Shown piece after piece: positions 10,161 to 18,897 of a DNA stretch of 64,000 bases (positions are counted from its first letter, which is position 1; each line of letters begins with the position of its first letter). The translations under genes and the position numbers were made by a program. The stretch covers positions 62,001 to 126,000 of the IMG/VR virus record IMGVR_UViG_3300032268_000973; one strand, given 5' to 3'. The notes below the pieces were generated by a model, which saw only the letters and a list, made by a program, of their open reading frames with translations, had not been told where the DNA came from and made no database searches. The DNA is from a virus.

Positions 10161-10882
10161 TAACAAATCAGAATTTTATCGAAAAATATATTACTTCTGA
10201 TGACGGAGTCAAAATTCCTTATTTGTGGACACACGGTGCTACTTCATATCATATGGGGGATGGGATGATTATATATTCGTTGATTCAACACATGAGAGCA
10301 AAAGTGTGTGTTTGTATAGGATCGGGAGGAGGTTTTATCCCGAGAATAATGACGCAAGCTAGATTCGATTTATATCAACAAAAGATTTTTGAGGGTAACC
10401 CTGATTATAATTGGGGAGACATTGGGGTAACTTATTTGGTTGATGCTTGTAATGGAGTTGGGGGTCCAACAAACGTAGAAGATCAAAACTCTTTTTTTAA
10501 TTCATTTTTTTTCCCTCGATTGATAAAAGAAACTTCTGAAGACGCTTACTACAATTTTTTTGTTTTACAAGACATTAAAATTGATTTTTTATTTATTGAT
10601 GGGGATCATTCGTATGATGGTGTGAAAAAAGATTTTGATTTGTATTCAAAATTATTATCTGATTCTGGTGTTATTGTTTTACACGATACTGACTCGAATT
10701 ATGAAAAATCCTTGGTTGTTTCTGAAGATTCAAAACAAAATCATTTTCCTTTTGATGGACCTAGTAAACTTGTTTCTGAACTACAGACTGATTCAAATTG
10801 GGATTTGATTAAGTTACATAATTTTGGTATATTGAAAGATAAACCATCTTCGAGTGGTATTACAATAATCAAAAGAAAATAA
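10157..10882 (+). CDS. Class I SAM-dependent methyltransferase (Methyltransf_24-like)
   Basis: 241 residues. The N-terminal half carries a glycine-rich SAM loop (CIGSGGGF). The second half has DFLFIDGDHSYDGVKKDF, then a strand and VIVLHD. This is the pattern of the Methyltransf_24/cephalosporin-hydroxylase group often found in surface-sugar gene clusters, where members methylate sugar hydroxyls. The gene sits between a glycosyltransferase (4-base overlap) and an epimerase that starts with no gap. Substrate unknown; a sugar intermediate is likely by context. Confidence 0.75.
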   Translation: MITNQNFIEKYITSDDGVKIPYLWTHGATSYHMGDGMIIYSLIQHMRAKVCVCIGSGGGFIPRIMTQARFDLYQQKIFEGNPDYNWGDIGVTYLVDACNGVGGPTNVEDQNSFFNSFFFPRLIKETSEDAYYNFFVLQDIKIDFLFIDGDHSYDGVKKDFDLYSKLLSDSGVIVLHDTDSNYEKSLVVSEDSKQNHFPFDGPSKLVSELQTDSNWDLIKLHNFGILKDKPSSSGITIIKRK

Positions 10883-11869
10883 ATGAGAGTATTGATAACT
10901 GGAGTAGCTGGCTTCTTAGGTTCTAGGTTAGCTGATTGGATTATTGAACATATTCCAAACGTTGAAGTTATTGGTATTGATAATCTTTCAGGTGGATATA
11001 AAGAAAATCTCCACGATCTTGTAGAGTTTTTTCCTGTTGACATCTTAGATGACAAAATCTCTGAAATTTTTTCAACTTATAGACCTGACTATGTTTTTCA
11101 TTTTGCGGCATTTGCTGCCGAAGGATTATCTCCATTTGTAAGGTCATACAATTATAGAAATAATTTAGAAGCCACTTCCAAGATTGTTACCGAGTGTATT
11201 AAAAATGATGTTACGAGACTGATTTTTTCATCGACCATGGGGGTATACGGGGACAATCCCACACCATTCTATGAAAGTGATCAACCCAATCCAATTGATC
11301 CATATGGAATTGCAAAATACGCATGTGAACTTGATATTAAGGTTGCGGGAGAACATCATGGATTGGATTGGTGTATTATAAGACCTCACAATGTTTACGG
11401 GGTTAAACAAAACATTTGGGACCGATATAGAAATGTTTTGGGTATTTGGATGTACCAACATGTAAATGGGTTACCTATGACAATATATGGGGATGGAGAA
11501 CAAACAAGGGCATTTAGTTATATTGATGATTGTTTAGAACCTCTGTGGAAATCATCCCAAGAAAGTATTTGTTCCAAACAAATAATAAATTTAGGAGGAA
11601 CAAAACATTACTCAATGAATGAGGCTAACGAAATTATTAGAGAAGTAATGGGGGGAGGAACATTAAGTTACAAAGAAAAAAGATATGAAGTAAAGAATGC
11701 ATACTCATCCTATCAAAAGTCTATTGATTTGTTGGGGTATAATGATAAAACTTCTTTAATTGATGGATTAACAACTATGTGGAATTGGGTGAAAACTCAA
11801 CCAAATAGGGTTAGTAAAGGGTTTGACCAATATGAATTGGATAAAGGGTTATATAGTTTTTGGAAATAA
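10883..11869 (+). CDS. NAD-dependent sugar-nucleotide epimerase/dehydratase (GalE-like)
   Basis: 328 residues, extended short-chain dehydrogenase fold. GVAGFLG at the N-terminus is the GxxGxxG dinucleotide-binding loop; HFAAFAAEG, SSTMGVYG and the catalytic Tyr-x3-Lys in YGIAK follow. The C-terminal part (IRPHNVYG, YIDDCLEPL) is typical of UDP-sugar 4-epimerases. It probably interconverts or oxidises a nucleotide sugar used by the neighbouring transferases. All key residues are present, unlike in two SDR proteins of the minus-strand operon. It overlaps the next gene by one base (TAATG). Confidence 0.88.
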   Translation: MRVLITGVAGFLGSRLADWIIEHIPNVEVIGIDNLSGGYKENLHDLVEFFPVDILDDKISEIFSTYRPDYVFHFAAFAAEGLSPFVRSYNYRNNLEATSKIVTECIKNDVTRLIFSSTMGVYGDNPTPFYESDQPNPIDPYGIAKYACELDIKVAGEHHGLDWCIIRPHNVYGVKQNIWDRYRNVLGIWMYQHVNGLPMTIYGDGEQTRAFSYIDDCLEPLWKSSQESICSKQIINLGGTKHYSMNEANEIIREVMGGGTLSYKEKRYEVKNAYSSYQKSIDLLGYNDKTSLIDGLTTMWNWVKTQPNRVSKGFDQYELDKGLYSFWK

Positions 11870-12726
11870 TGATAAGATTAGTTACGGTAATTGGACACGG
11901 GGTAAATTTGTTACCTCATTTTATTAACCACTATAAGTCATACGTGGATGAAATAAATATAGTGTGTTATAACTCTGATTTACATCCCAATATTACTGAT
12001 CAAGTTAGTAAAGTTATTTCTGAGTTTGATAATGTGAAAATAGTTAAGGACATTTTTCATCACAACTTTGACTGGGAAATGGTCACCAAAATGTATAACT
12101 TGGTTAAGTTGACTTATCCCAATGATTGGTGGGTTGTATCGGATATAGATGAGTTTCATCTATATCCAAATGACGATCTCAAAAAATTGATTTCGGATTG
12201 TGAAAAAAATGGATGGGATATGGCTCGTGGAGGATTTATAGATAGAATCGGTGAAAATGGTAATTTCCCTACTATAAGGAAAGATATGAGTTTGTGGTCA
12301 CAAATGCCTGTGATGGGGTTTTTTAGATATCCAATGAGTCAAGCTTGCCCAAATAAAGTTTGTGTTATGAAAGGTCATGTTACTTTGACAAATGGTCAAC
12401 ATTACGCAAACATAGATGGACATACAACGTGGAGATGGCAAGGATGGAATAATCCACTTATAGCTTCAATTGAGACACATTCTGTTCAAGTTCATCACTT
12501 TAAATGGGATAGAACATCAATCGAAAGGGTTAAAAAAGTTGCGGACACTAATAAAGAATACTCATATTCAAGTGAATATCTTAAAATGTATGAGGAGTTG
12601 AAAAAATCTGATTTTTTGATAAATTTAGATAACCCTGAGTATATGATTGAGAGTGATGGTTATATCGGGAAATATGAAAAATATACACAATGGAATAAAC
12701 TAATAAGAAAAATTATATCAATATGA
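11869..12726 (+). CDS. Glycosyltransferase, GT2-like (Glyco_tranf_2_4 type)
   Basis: The ATG at 11869 overlaps the upstream stop; an in-frame TTG nine bases earlier is a poorer choice. 285 residues. It begins with a beta strand and LLPHFINHYKSYVDEI, the pattern of the Glyco_tranf_2_4 group, and has SDIDEFHLYP (DxD) at the metal site and a His-rich end (ETHSVQVHHFKW). No membrane segment. Cytoplasmic transferase of unknown specificity. The following 67-residue gene overlaps it by 4 bases. Confidence 0.78.
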   Translation: MIRLVTVIGHGVNLLPHFINHYKSYVDEINIVCYNSDLHPNITDQVSKVISEFDNVKIVKDIFHHNFDWEMVTKMYNLVKLTYPNDWWVVSDIDEFHLYPNDDLKKLISDCEKNGWDMARGGFIDRIGENGNFPTIRKDMSLWSQMPVMGFFRYPMSQACPNKVCVMKGHVTLTNGQHYANIDGHTTWRWQGWNNPLIASIETHSVQVHHFKWDRTSIERVKKVADTNKEYSYSSEYLKMYEELKKSDFLINLDNPEYMIESDGYIGKYEKYTQWNKLIRKIISI

Positions 12727-12926
12727 CACAAGAAGAAAGAGAAGAAGAACTACACAAGTTAGAATTACGAAAGGTAAAGGCTTTGGAAAAAATTGGAAAT
12801 TCATTAGACTCATTAACAATTTGGTTTGAAGAAATTGATAAACAAGAATGGAGCGATAGGGTTCAGTTTTACTTGGCGGAGTGGCATAGAATTGCTAAAC
12901 TAAAAGACCCAACAGTGGATGGATAG
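12723..12926 (+). CDS. Small charged helical protein
   Basis: 67 residues. The first half is a Glu/Lys/Arg-rich helix with leucines at heptad-like spacing; the second half has several Trp. It overlaps the upstream transferase by 4 bases and the GT7 gene downstream by 8 bases, so it is translated with them. No recognised family. It could be a partner or regulator of the GT7 enzymes, but there is no direct evidence for that. Confidence 0.6.
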   Translation: MTQEEREEELHKLELRKVKALEKIGNSLDSLTIWFEEIDKQEWSDRVQFYLAEWHRIAKLKDPTVDG

Positions 12927-14349
12927 ACATAAGTTAGGTATCATTATTCCTTACAGACGTAGGGTAGAACAGATAGATTTTTTTGTAAAATACATGACAA
13001 ATTATCTCAAGGATAAAAACATTAGATATGAGATAATTGTTATTGATCAAGATGACGCCAAACAATTCAACAGAGGCATTTTGTTGAACATCGGTTATGT
13101 CTATGCTAAAAAATTAAAATGTGACTATATTGTTTTTCACGATGTAGACATGATACCAATTGATGTTGATTACTCATATTCGGATATACCTCTGCATTTG
13201 GCAACAGATTTTTTTACAGAGGAAAATGAAAAAAAACGTGAAATATTTGAAGAATATTTTGGTGGGGTTACTATGTTTCCAATTTCTGTATTTGAAAAAA
13301 TAAACGGTTATTCAAACAAATATTGGGGATGGGGGTTTGAAGATACTGATTTATTGTTCAGATGTAAAATGAATGGAATAAGTTTGGACAAACTGAAACT
13401 TCGTAACTACGGTAAAAAAGGAAAAAGTTTGAAATTCAATGGAGTTGATGCATATGTTGAGTTCAACAATACAATTGACTTAGATAGAGATGCGACCTTT
13501 TTTGTGAATTTTTTTCCTGAGAGAATTCCTTTTGATCATACTAGATCTTCTGATGAATTCACTGTGTTTAGTATACCTGGTTGGGATTTTGCGATATGTT
13601 ATAATTCTTTTTCGAGATATAATTTTTGTGCTTTTGATAGGACTCATAACGCATATTTTATAAACTCGGAAATTAAACCTAAATACAAAACAACTATATG
13701 TGTCGTTTTGAATAAAGATGATAATACGATAAAAATGTATCAGGACGGAGTTTTAGTTGGTCAAACAGAAAGTTTCAACAGACTTTATTTTTATCGTAAA
13801 GAACCAAAAGCCTATTTAGGGGTAGGAAAGCCAAATAGAGAAAAAATACCAAATTACTTTAAAGGAACCATATCATCATTTGCATATTTTGATGAAATGT
13901 TGAATGAGGATGAAATAATAGAGATATCTAATAATGAATCTTACACACTAAGGAAAAATTTTGGGGACTATAAATCTTCAGAAAATCTCAAATGTTACTT
14001 TGATTCAAATCACATTTCAAAAAAATATAAATTGATTGACCTCAGTAATAATAAAAATGATGGGGACATATTCAATTGTGAGATAGTAGATGATGATTAT
14101 GATGAATTTGTTGAAGTAGATATCCCCTTCAGAAGAAAATCAGTTTTTAAATCGTTACCTCATGAAGAAAACGGTTTTACAGGATATGGATGGAAAGATC
14201 AGGCGACTAGATGGAATCAGTTAAGATTCCACAATGAAGTAATGATGAATCCTGATATGATAAAAAATGATGGTCTTTCCGATTTGGAATTTATTGAACA
14301 CGGCAAAGAAGTAGTCAAAAAAATTACACATGTTATTGTTGGTATATGA
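12919..14349 (+). CDS. GT7 (beta-1,4-galactosyltransferase-like) enzyme with LamG domain inserted in the catalytic domain
   Basis: 476 residues. The first ~165 residues show GT7 hallmarks in order: IIPYRRR, FNRGILLNIGY, HDVDMIP (DVD metal site), EEYFGGVTMF and WGWGFEDTD. Residues about 168-395 are a concanavalin-like LamG jelly roll (FNGVDAYVEF near 173, then FKGTISSFAYFDEML). After it the GT7 fold resumes: from about 402 come IPFRR, SLPHEENG (the His equivalent to the metal-binding His of GT7) and NQLRFHNEVM...NDGLSDLEF, matching the C-terminus of beta4GalT. The LamG unit therefore interrupts, rather than follows, the enzyme. It may bind the acceptor glycan. The next gene has the same architecture. 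Confidence 0.85.
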   Translation: MDRHKLGIIIPYRRRVEQIDFFVKYMTNYLKDKNIRYEIIVIDQDDAKQFNRGILLNIGYVYAKKLKCDYIVFHDVDMIPIDVDYSYSDIPLHLATDFFTEENEKKREIFEEYFGGVTMFPISVFEKINGYSNKYWGWGFEDTDLLFRCKMNGISLDKLKLRNYGKKGKSLKFNGVDAYVEFNNTIDLDRDATFFVNFFPERIPFDHTRSSDEFTVFSIPGWDFAICYNSFSRYNFCAFDRTHNAYFINSEIKPKYKTTICVVLNKDDNTIKMYQDGVLVGQTESFNRLYFYRKEPKAYLGVGKPNREKIPNYFKGTISSFAYFDEMLNEDEIIEISNNESYTLRKNFGDYKSSENLKCYFDSNHISKKYKLIDLSNNKNDGDIFNCEIVDDDYDEFVEVDIPFRRKSVFKSLPHEENGFTGYGWKDQATRWNQLRFHNEVMMNPDMIKNDGLSDLEFIEHGKEVVKKITHVIVGI

Positions 14350-15731
14350 GTCATAAATTGGGTATATGTATCCCTTACAGGAATAGAAAAGATCATTTAG
14401 ATAAGTTAATACCACATTTAACAAACCATCTGAATAATAAAAAAATCGACCATTATTTTTATGTTGTGCATCAGGTAGATGACAAACTTTTTAATAGAGG
14501 TGCGATGAAAAATATTGCGGCACAACATGCATTTGATGATGGTTGTGATTATGTGGCATGGCATGATGTTGACATGTTACCTCACGAAGATGCTGATTAC
14601 TCGTATCCAGTTGAAACTCCGATACATATTGCAACTAAGTTATCAAAGTATTCTTATAAAATGGGGTATGATCAATACTTTGGAGGAGTTGTATTGTTCA
14701 ACAAAGACCATGTTGAAAAAACAAATGGTTATTCTAATGACTATTGGGATTGGGGTCAAGAAGATGATGATTTATTTTGGAGATGTTACTTCGAGGGACT
14801 TACTACAGGCAAAATAATAAAAAGCGAGAAGAATACTGTTGTTGCAAATTTCAATGGTATTGATTCGGTTGTTGCTGTACCAACAAATAGAGAAATAAGT
14901 TCCTGTTTACATCGAGATCATACAATAGTGTTAACTTTTAACGCTGAACAACAAAATGATAAAATACCGATTTGGTTGGTTGGGGATAAAGATAATAAAT
15001 TTATCGAATATCCGATTCTCAGAAAAGACGGCAGTTGGACTTGGGGATTATCATTCAACAATTCGAGAGCTGTAACGATGCAACTAATAGATCGAGATGG
15101 ATCAAATCATTATAATTGGGCAAAAAGGTTTGAAGGGTTATGGACTCGGGTTATATTATCGTACGACAGTAATAAAAATTTGGCGTATTTTTATGTTAAT
15201 GATGAGTTAGTCTCACAAATTAGTGATGTAAAACAAAACATTCCGTTTCCAATAAATAATAAATTAAAAACGCATGATTCTCAGAGACCTTTCATATTAG
15301 GGTATTGTCCATTTATGGATACATTCTATAAAGGAAAAATTTCGGAATTCAAAATTTACAATAAGTTTTTTGATAAAATTGAAAACATCCAATCGGATAG
15401 AGATAGTTTGATACTAAATGTTGATTTCAAGAGTAAAATGCTACCCCAAAAAAATATTGAATATACCTCTGAAACTATTGATGTCATTAAAAATATAATT
15501 CCATTCAGAAGAGATGGTAAGTTTGATTGTTTACCACATGTTGATGAGGGGTTTGTAGATGGAAAATGGGCTAAGGGAGAAACAACTGCTAGAAATGAGA
15601 AAAGGTTTGTAACTGAGATGCAACAAGGAAAAATAGATTACAAGCAAGACGGTATAAATAATTTAAAATATAACGTAGTAAACGTAGAGAATTACTCAAA
15701 TAATTGTAAATTTATAAATGTAACCCTTTAA
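14346..15731 (+). CDS. Second GT7-like glycosyltransferase with inserted LamG domain
   Basis: 461 residues, diverged tandem paralogue of the preceding gene (4-base overlap). GT7 motifs: CIPYRNR, FNRGAMKNIAAQ, HDVDMLP, DQYFGGVVLF, WDWGQEDDDLFWR. The LamG insert runs from about 168 (FNGIDSVVAV) to about 375 (FYKGKISEFKIY). The GT7 end resumes near 385 with IPFRR, CLPHVDEG and ARNEKRFVTEM...QDGINNLKY. Its acidic EDDD is closer to canonical GT7 than the EDTD of its neighbour. Both metal ligand sets look intact, so it is probably active. Two diverged copies suggest two sequential transfers or two acceptors. Confidence 0.85.
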   Translation: MSHKLGICIPYRNRKDHLDKLIPHLTNHLNNKKIDHYFYVVHQVDDKLFNRGAMKNIAAQHAFDDGCDYVAWHDVDMLPHEDADYSYPVETPIHIATKLSKYSYKMGYDQYFGGVVLFNKDHVEKTNGYSNDYWDWGQEDDDLFWRCYFEGLTTGKIIKSEKNTVVANFNGIDSVVAVPTNREISSCLHRDHTIVLTFNAEQQNDKIPIWLVGDKDNKFIEYPILRKDGSWTWGLSFNNSRAVTMQLIDRDGSNHYNWAKRFEGLWTRVILSYDSNKNLAYFYVNDELVSQISDVKQNIPFPINNKLKTHDSQRPFILGYCPFMDTFYKGKISEFKIYNKFFDKIENIQSDRDSLILNVDFKSKMLPQKNIEYTSETIDVIKNIIPFRRDGKFDCLPHVDEGFVDGKWAKGETTARNEKRFVTEMQQGKIDYKQDGINNLKYNVVNVENYSNNCKFINVTL

Positions 15732-15732
15732 T

Positions 15733-16134
15733 ATGGAACGAAAATATTTACCAACAATTTCCGAGTTGATCGATCGATTATCAATTGTTCAATTGAAAGA
15801 AGTAAAAATACCAGAACACAAAGAAGAATATGCACAAGAAATTAAAGATATCTTACACGATATACAATTGATCTTGGACACTTCAGACGTAGAAATAACC
15901 GCAGAGGTAATCAGATCAATTATTGTTTGTTCTCAAATGAATACACACATTTGGTATAATGAAACAAATGTAAGGAAAGGAATTGAAGGACCAACAATGT
16001 TAGCATTAACTCACGGTATAAATGGAATTAGAAATACATCTAAAAATAAAATACAAGAAAATTTTGGAGGTAGAAAAGATTACAAGATTGATTGTTTAGC
16101 TGCAGATTTTAAAGATTGGGAGGTAAGTTGGTAA
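15733..16134 (+). CDS. Hypothetical helical protein (weak DUF4254-like resemblance)
   Basis: 133 residues, mainly helical. The N-terminal ISELIDRLSIVQLKE and the mid-protein MNTHIWYNETNVRKG recall small proteins found beside glycosyltransferases in surface-polysaccharide clusters (DUF4254-like). The resemblance is from memory and weak. It starts one base after the GT7 stop and is followed one base later by an oxygenase gene, so it belongs to the same transcription unit. Function unknown. Confidence 0.55.
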   Translation: MERKYLPTISELIDRLSIVQLKEVKIPEHKEEYAQEIKDILHDIQLILDTSDVEITAEVIRSIIVCSQMNTHIWYNETNVRKGIEGPTMLALTHGINGIRNTSKNKIQENFGGRKDYKIDCLAADFKDWEVSW

Positions 16135-16135
16135 T

Positions 16136-16687
16136 ATGGAACATCAAACAATAATGTTTAAAAACCACAAAATTTATAAGAAAAAAATTTCAGATATCGA
16201 TCTGAATAAAGTTTCTGAAGAATTTTTTGATGAGATTGATTTTTTTTCAAAATTCACTTCTTCTGATACGGTAATGAAACCTAATATCAGGAAAATGAAT
16301 GAAATATGTTTTAATGAACTAAAATTTATTTATGAAAGTGAACTCAATTTGAAAATTAAGTCAGGATATCAAAAAAGTTGGTTTTTTTATGCTCCTCCAA
16401 AATCAAATGATTTGGGAAATTATCATACTCATCAGCAACTATCGGATAGATATCCCGAAATATTCACAGATTACGTTTGGACTTTTTACTTGAAAACACC
16501 CAATAATTGTATTGGTAATGAAGGAAAATTAGCATTCAAAGACGGTGACGATGAATTTTTTGTTGATGTGGAAGAAGGATACATTTATTCTTTTGGATAT
16601 AGTCTATTACATAAAGGTGTTGATGCTCCGAACTCAGACTTAGAGAGGTTGGTTGCGGTAGGGAATATCGCTTTTAAATTCGAATAA
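16136..16687 (+). CDS. Putative 2-oxoglutarate/Fe(II) oxygenase, paralogue of the gene at 44224
   Basis: 183 residues. A jelly-roll pattern with YHTHQQL, then VWTFYLKTPNNCIGNEGKLAF, and a distal LLHKGVDAPNSDLERLVAVGNIAF (His plus Arg) fits the His-x-His/Asp...His...Arg layout of Fe(II)/2-oxoglutarate oxygenases. The protein at 44224-44811 aligns along its second half (YTFTFYVQQP, GDEGKIIF, LHTAVPTP, RVVYAGNFAY). The exact first metal ligand is uncertain because the His spacing differs between the two. Likely hydroxylates a sugar, peptide or lipid intermediate. Confidence 0.6.
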   Translation: MEHQTIMFKNHKIYKKKISDIDLNKVSEEFFDEIDFFSKFTSSDTVMKPNIRKMNEICFNELKFIYESELNLKIKSGYQKSWFFYAPPKSNDLGNYHTHQQLSDRYPEIFTDYVWTFYLKTPNNCIGNEGKLAFKDGDDEFFVDVEEGYIYSFGYSLLHKGVDAPNSDLERLVAVGNIAFKFE

Positions 16688-16715
16688 AATTAACTATTTT
16701 TAATAAAAATTACAC

Positions 16716-17492
16716 ATGTTTAAACATTTAACAGATTTAGAGATCCAACAAATTACCTTTGATTGGAGATATCGAGGGTTCACGGTATTAGAATTATTAA
16801 CCGAAGAAGAGTGCGATGAGATAAATGACGAGTTAGAAAAACTTCGTATAGAAAGAAAGAATACAAAAACACCTGATGGTAATGAATGGGGAGAATGGGA
16901 TCCATTTTCTTACCCACATAAATTGTCGAGTGCACTTGAAAAGATCTTTGTTCACCCCAAAATAATTGAAGCGTGTGAATTCTTGATGGGTGGGGATATA
17001 GTTGGTATGCAAAGTTGGGCGTATTTTAAGCCCCCTGGTCAATTGGGACGAGATCAACATCAAAATGCATTTTATACAGGTTGTAAACACAATGAAATAA
17101 TCAATACTGCAATTGCTTTGGATAATCACGACCCTGAAAATGGGGCGGTTTGGAACTATGAAGGATCTCACAGATTACAAACTCTACCAATTGAAGTTGA
17201 TGAAGAAAGGACCAAAACAAACCCTTCGTTTTGGAGAAACGAAAGAGGTAAACCTTGTATTATGCCCGAAGGACATGACTTCAGAAAAGTTGAAGGTTAT
17301 TTGAGAAAAGGACAAGTTGTGTTACTTCACTCACATTGTGTTCATGGGTCAGAACCTAATTTATCAAATAGATTTAGAAGAAATTTGTTAGGAGGATACT
17401 TGAAAGACGGGGCTTATTTCAATAAAGGAAGTCACATGAAACGAGAACCGATCGAATTGTATTCTTTACAACAAAAGTATTGGGGGGAATAA
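16716..17492 (+). CDS. Phytanoyl-CoA dioxygenase (PhyH) family oxygenase
   Basis: 258 residues. An N-terminal helix pair (FTVLELLTEEECDEINDEL) and WAYFKPPGQLGRDQHQNAF lead to the proximal metal site. The distal His is in LLHSHCVHGSEPN and the 2OG-binding Arg lies in NRFRRNLLGGYL. The proximal motif reads His-Gln-Asn instead of the usual His-x-Asp, so the metal ligand may be changed or lie elsewhere. GAVWNYEGSHR matches the PhyH core. It likely hydroxylates a small molecule made in the cluster. The next gene starts on its stop codon (TAATG). Confidence 0.78.
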   Translation: MFKHLTDLEIQQITFDWRYRGFTVLELLTEEECDEINDELEKLRIERKNTKTPDGNEWGEWDPFSYPHKLSSALEKIFVHPKIIEACEFLMGGDIVGMQSWAYFKPPGQLGRDQHQNAFYTGCKHNEIINTAIALDNHDPENGAVWNYEGSHRLQTLPIEVDEERTKTNPSFWRNERGKPCIMPEGHDFRKVEGYLRKGQVVLLHSHCVHGSEPNLSNRFRRNLLGGYLKDGAYFNKGSHMKREPIELYSLQQKYWGE

Positions 17493-18895
17493 TGTCTGAA
17501 AACCAGTTTGAAGTAATAAAAAATAAACTTGATTCTGTCGGGTGTGGGTTTTGTCTTGCAAAATGGACACAAGTCACAATGCATTTACATAATGGATTGA
17601 CACATTCTTGCCATCACCCAAGCCCACATAAAATACCTCTACAAGAAATAAAAAATAATCCCTCAGCATTACACAACACTAGATTCAAAAAAGAGAAAAG
17701 GAAAGAAATGTTGAGTGGTCAAAGACCAAGTGAGTGTTCTTATTGTTGGAATGTTGAAGATAATTCTGATTCTTTTTCTGATAGGATATTTAAGTCCGAG
17801 GAACCTTGGTCCCAACCTTTTTTGAAGGAAATATCTGAATTAGATTGGAGGGCAAACTATAACCCCAAATACGTTGAGGTTTCTTTTTCAAATACGTGTA
17901 ATTTCAAATGTTCTTATTGCGGACCGATGTTTTCATCCAAGTGGGTTGAAGAGATTGAAAAATTTGGATCGTATCCTACTTCAACTAAGTTCAACGGGTT
18001 GGAATATCTTACGGATAACAATTTAAATTCTTACAAACATTCTGACGAAAACCCTTATGTTGATGCGTTTTGGGAGTGGTGGCCAGATCTATATAGAGAT
18101 CTACATACTTTTAGAATAACTGGGGGAGAACCACTATTGGCAAAAGATACTTGGAAGGTTTTAGATTATATTATTTCACAAGAAACTCCAAACCGAGGTC
18201 TTCATTTGGCAATCAATACTAATTTAGGTGTTCCTGATAAATTGATTGATAATCTTATTGAAAAAATAAATAAAATTGAAACTGGTCAAAAAGTTAAAGA
18301 TTTTATAATTTTCACATCAGTTGATGGATGGGGGAAACAATCTGAGTATGGTAGGAATGGTTTGAATTTCGAAAAGTTTTGGGGAAATCTTGAAAAGATA
18401 TTACAAAAATGTCCTACGGTCACTATTGGAATCATGTGTACGTATAACGTGTTTTCAATCACAAGTTTTGATAAGTTGATTGAAGGAGTGTATGAATTAA
18501 AGAAAAAATATTCTTCAATGGATAGAGCTTGGAACACTGCGGTAACTTTGGATTCATCATACTTGAGGTATCCAAATCATCAGACAGTACAAATAGTTCC
18601 TGAGGAGTTTCACCATCTTGTTAAATCAAGTTATGAATTGATGAAAAATTACGAAGAAGTTTATCATACAACTCACAATGAATTTGGAGTTACCTATGGG
18701 TTTTCCGAGGTTGAAATAACAAAAATCAAAAGAATTTTCGACTGGATGCAATCAGATCAAAAATATGAAGAATTGGAAAAAAATAGACATGACTTCGTAA
18801 AGTTTGTAGATGAGCACGATCACAGAAGAAACACTAATTTTTTGGAAACATTTCCAGAATTTGAACATTTTTACAAAAAATATAAGACAAAATAA
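17492..18895 (+). CDS. Radical SAM protein 1 with N-terminal SPASM-like module
   Basis: The ATG at 17492 overlaps the upstream stop; an in-frame TTG 12 bases earlier is less likely. 467 residues. The radical SAM cluster motif is C136-x3-C140-x2-C143 (CNFKCSYC), followed by RITGGEPLL, which binds the SAM amino group. Before it, residues 17-80 carry CGFCLAKW, SCHHPSPHK and CSYCW, a Cys pattern resembling a SPASM/twitch auxiliary cluster but placed N-terminally. The substrate is unknown. SPASM proteins often act on peptides, but members in phage glycan clusters are uncharacterised. First of five consecutive radical SAM genes. Confidence 0.85.
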   Translation: MSENQFEVIKNKLDSVGCGFCLAKWTQVTMHLHNGLTHSCHHPSPHKIPLQEIKNNPSALHNTRFKKEKRKEMLSGQRPSECSYCWNVEDNSDSFSDRIFKSEEPWSQPFLKEISELDWRANYNPKYVEVSFSNTCNFKCSYCGPMFSSKWVEEIEKFGSYPTSTKFNGLEYLTDNNLNSYKHSDENPYVDAFWEWWPDLYRDLHTFRITGGEPLLAKDTWKVLDYIISQETPNRGLHLAINTNLGVPDKLIDNLIEKINKIETGQKVKDFIIFTSVDGWGKQSEYGRNGLNFEKFWGNLEKILQKCPTVTIGIMCTYNVFSITSFDKLIEGVYELKKKYSSMDRAWNTAVTLDSSYLRYPNHQTVQIVPEEFHHLVKSSYELMKNYEEVYHTTHNEFGVTYGFSEVEITKIKRIFDWMQSDQKYEELEKNRHDFVKFVDEHDHRRNTNFLETFPEFEHFYKKYKTK

Positions 18896-18897
18896 GT

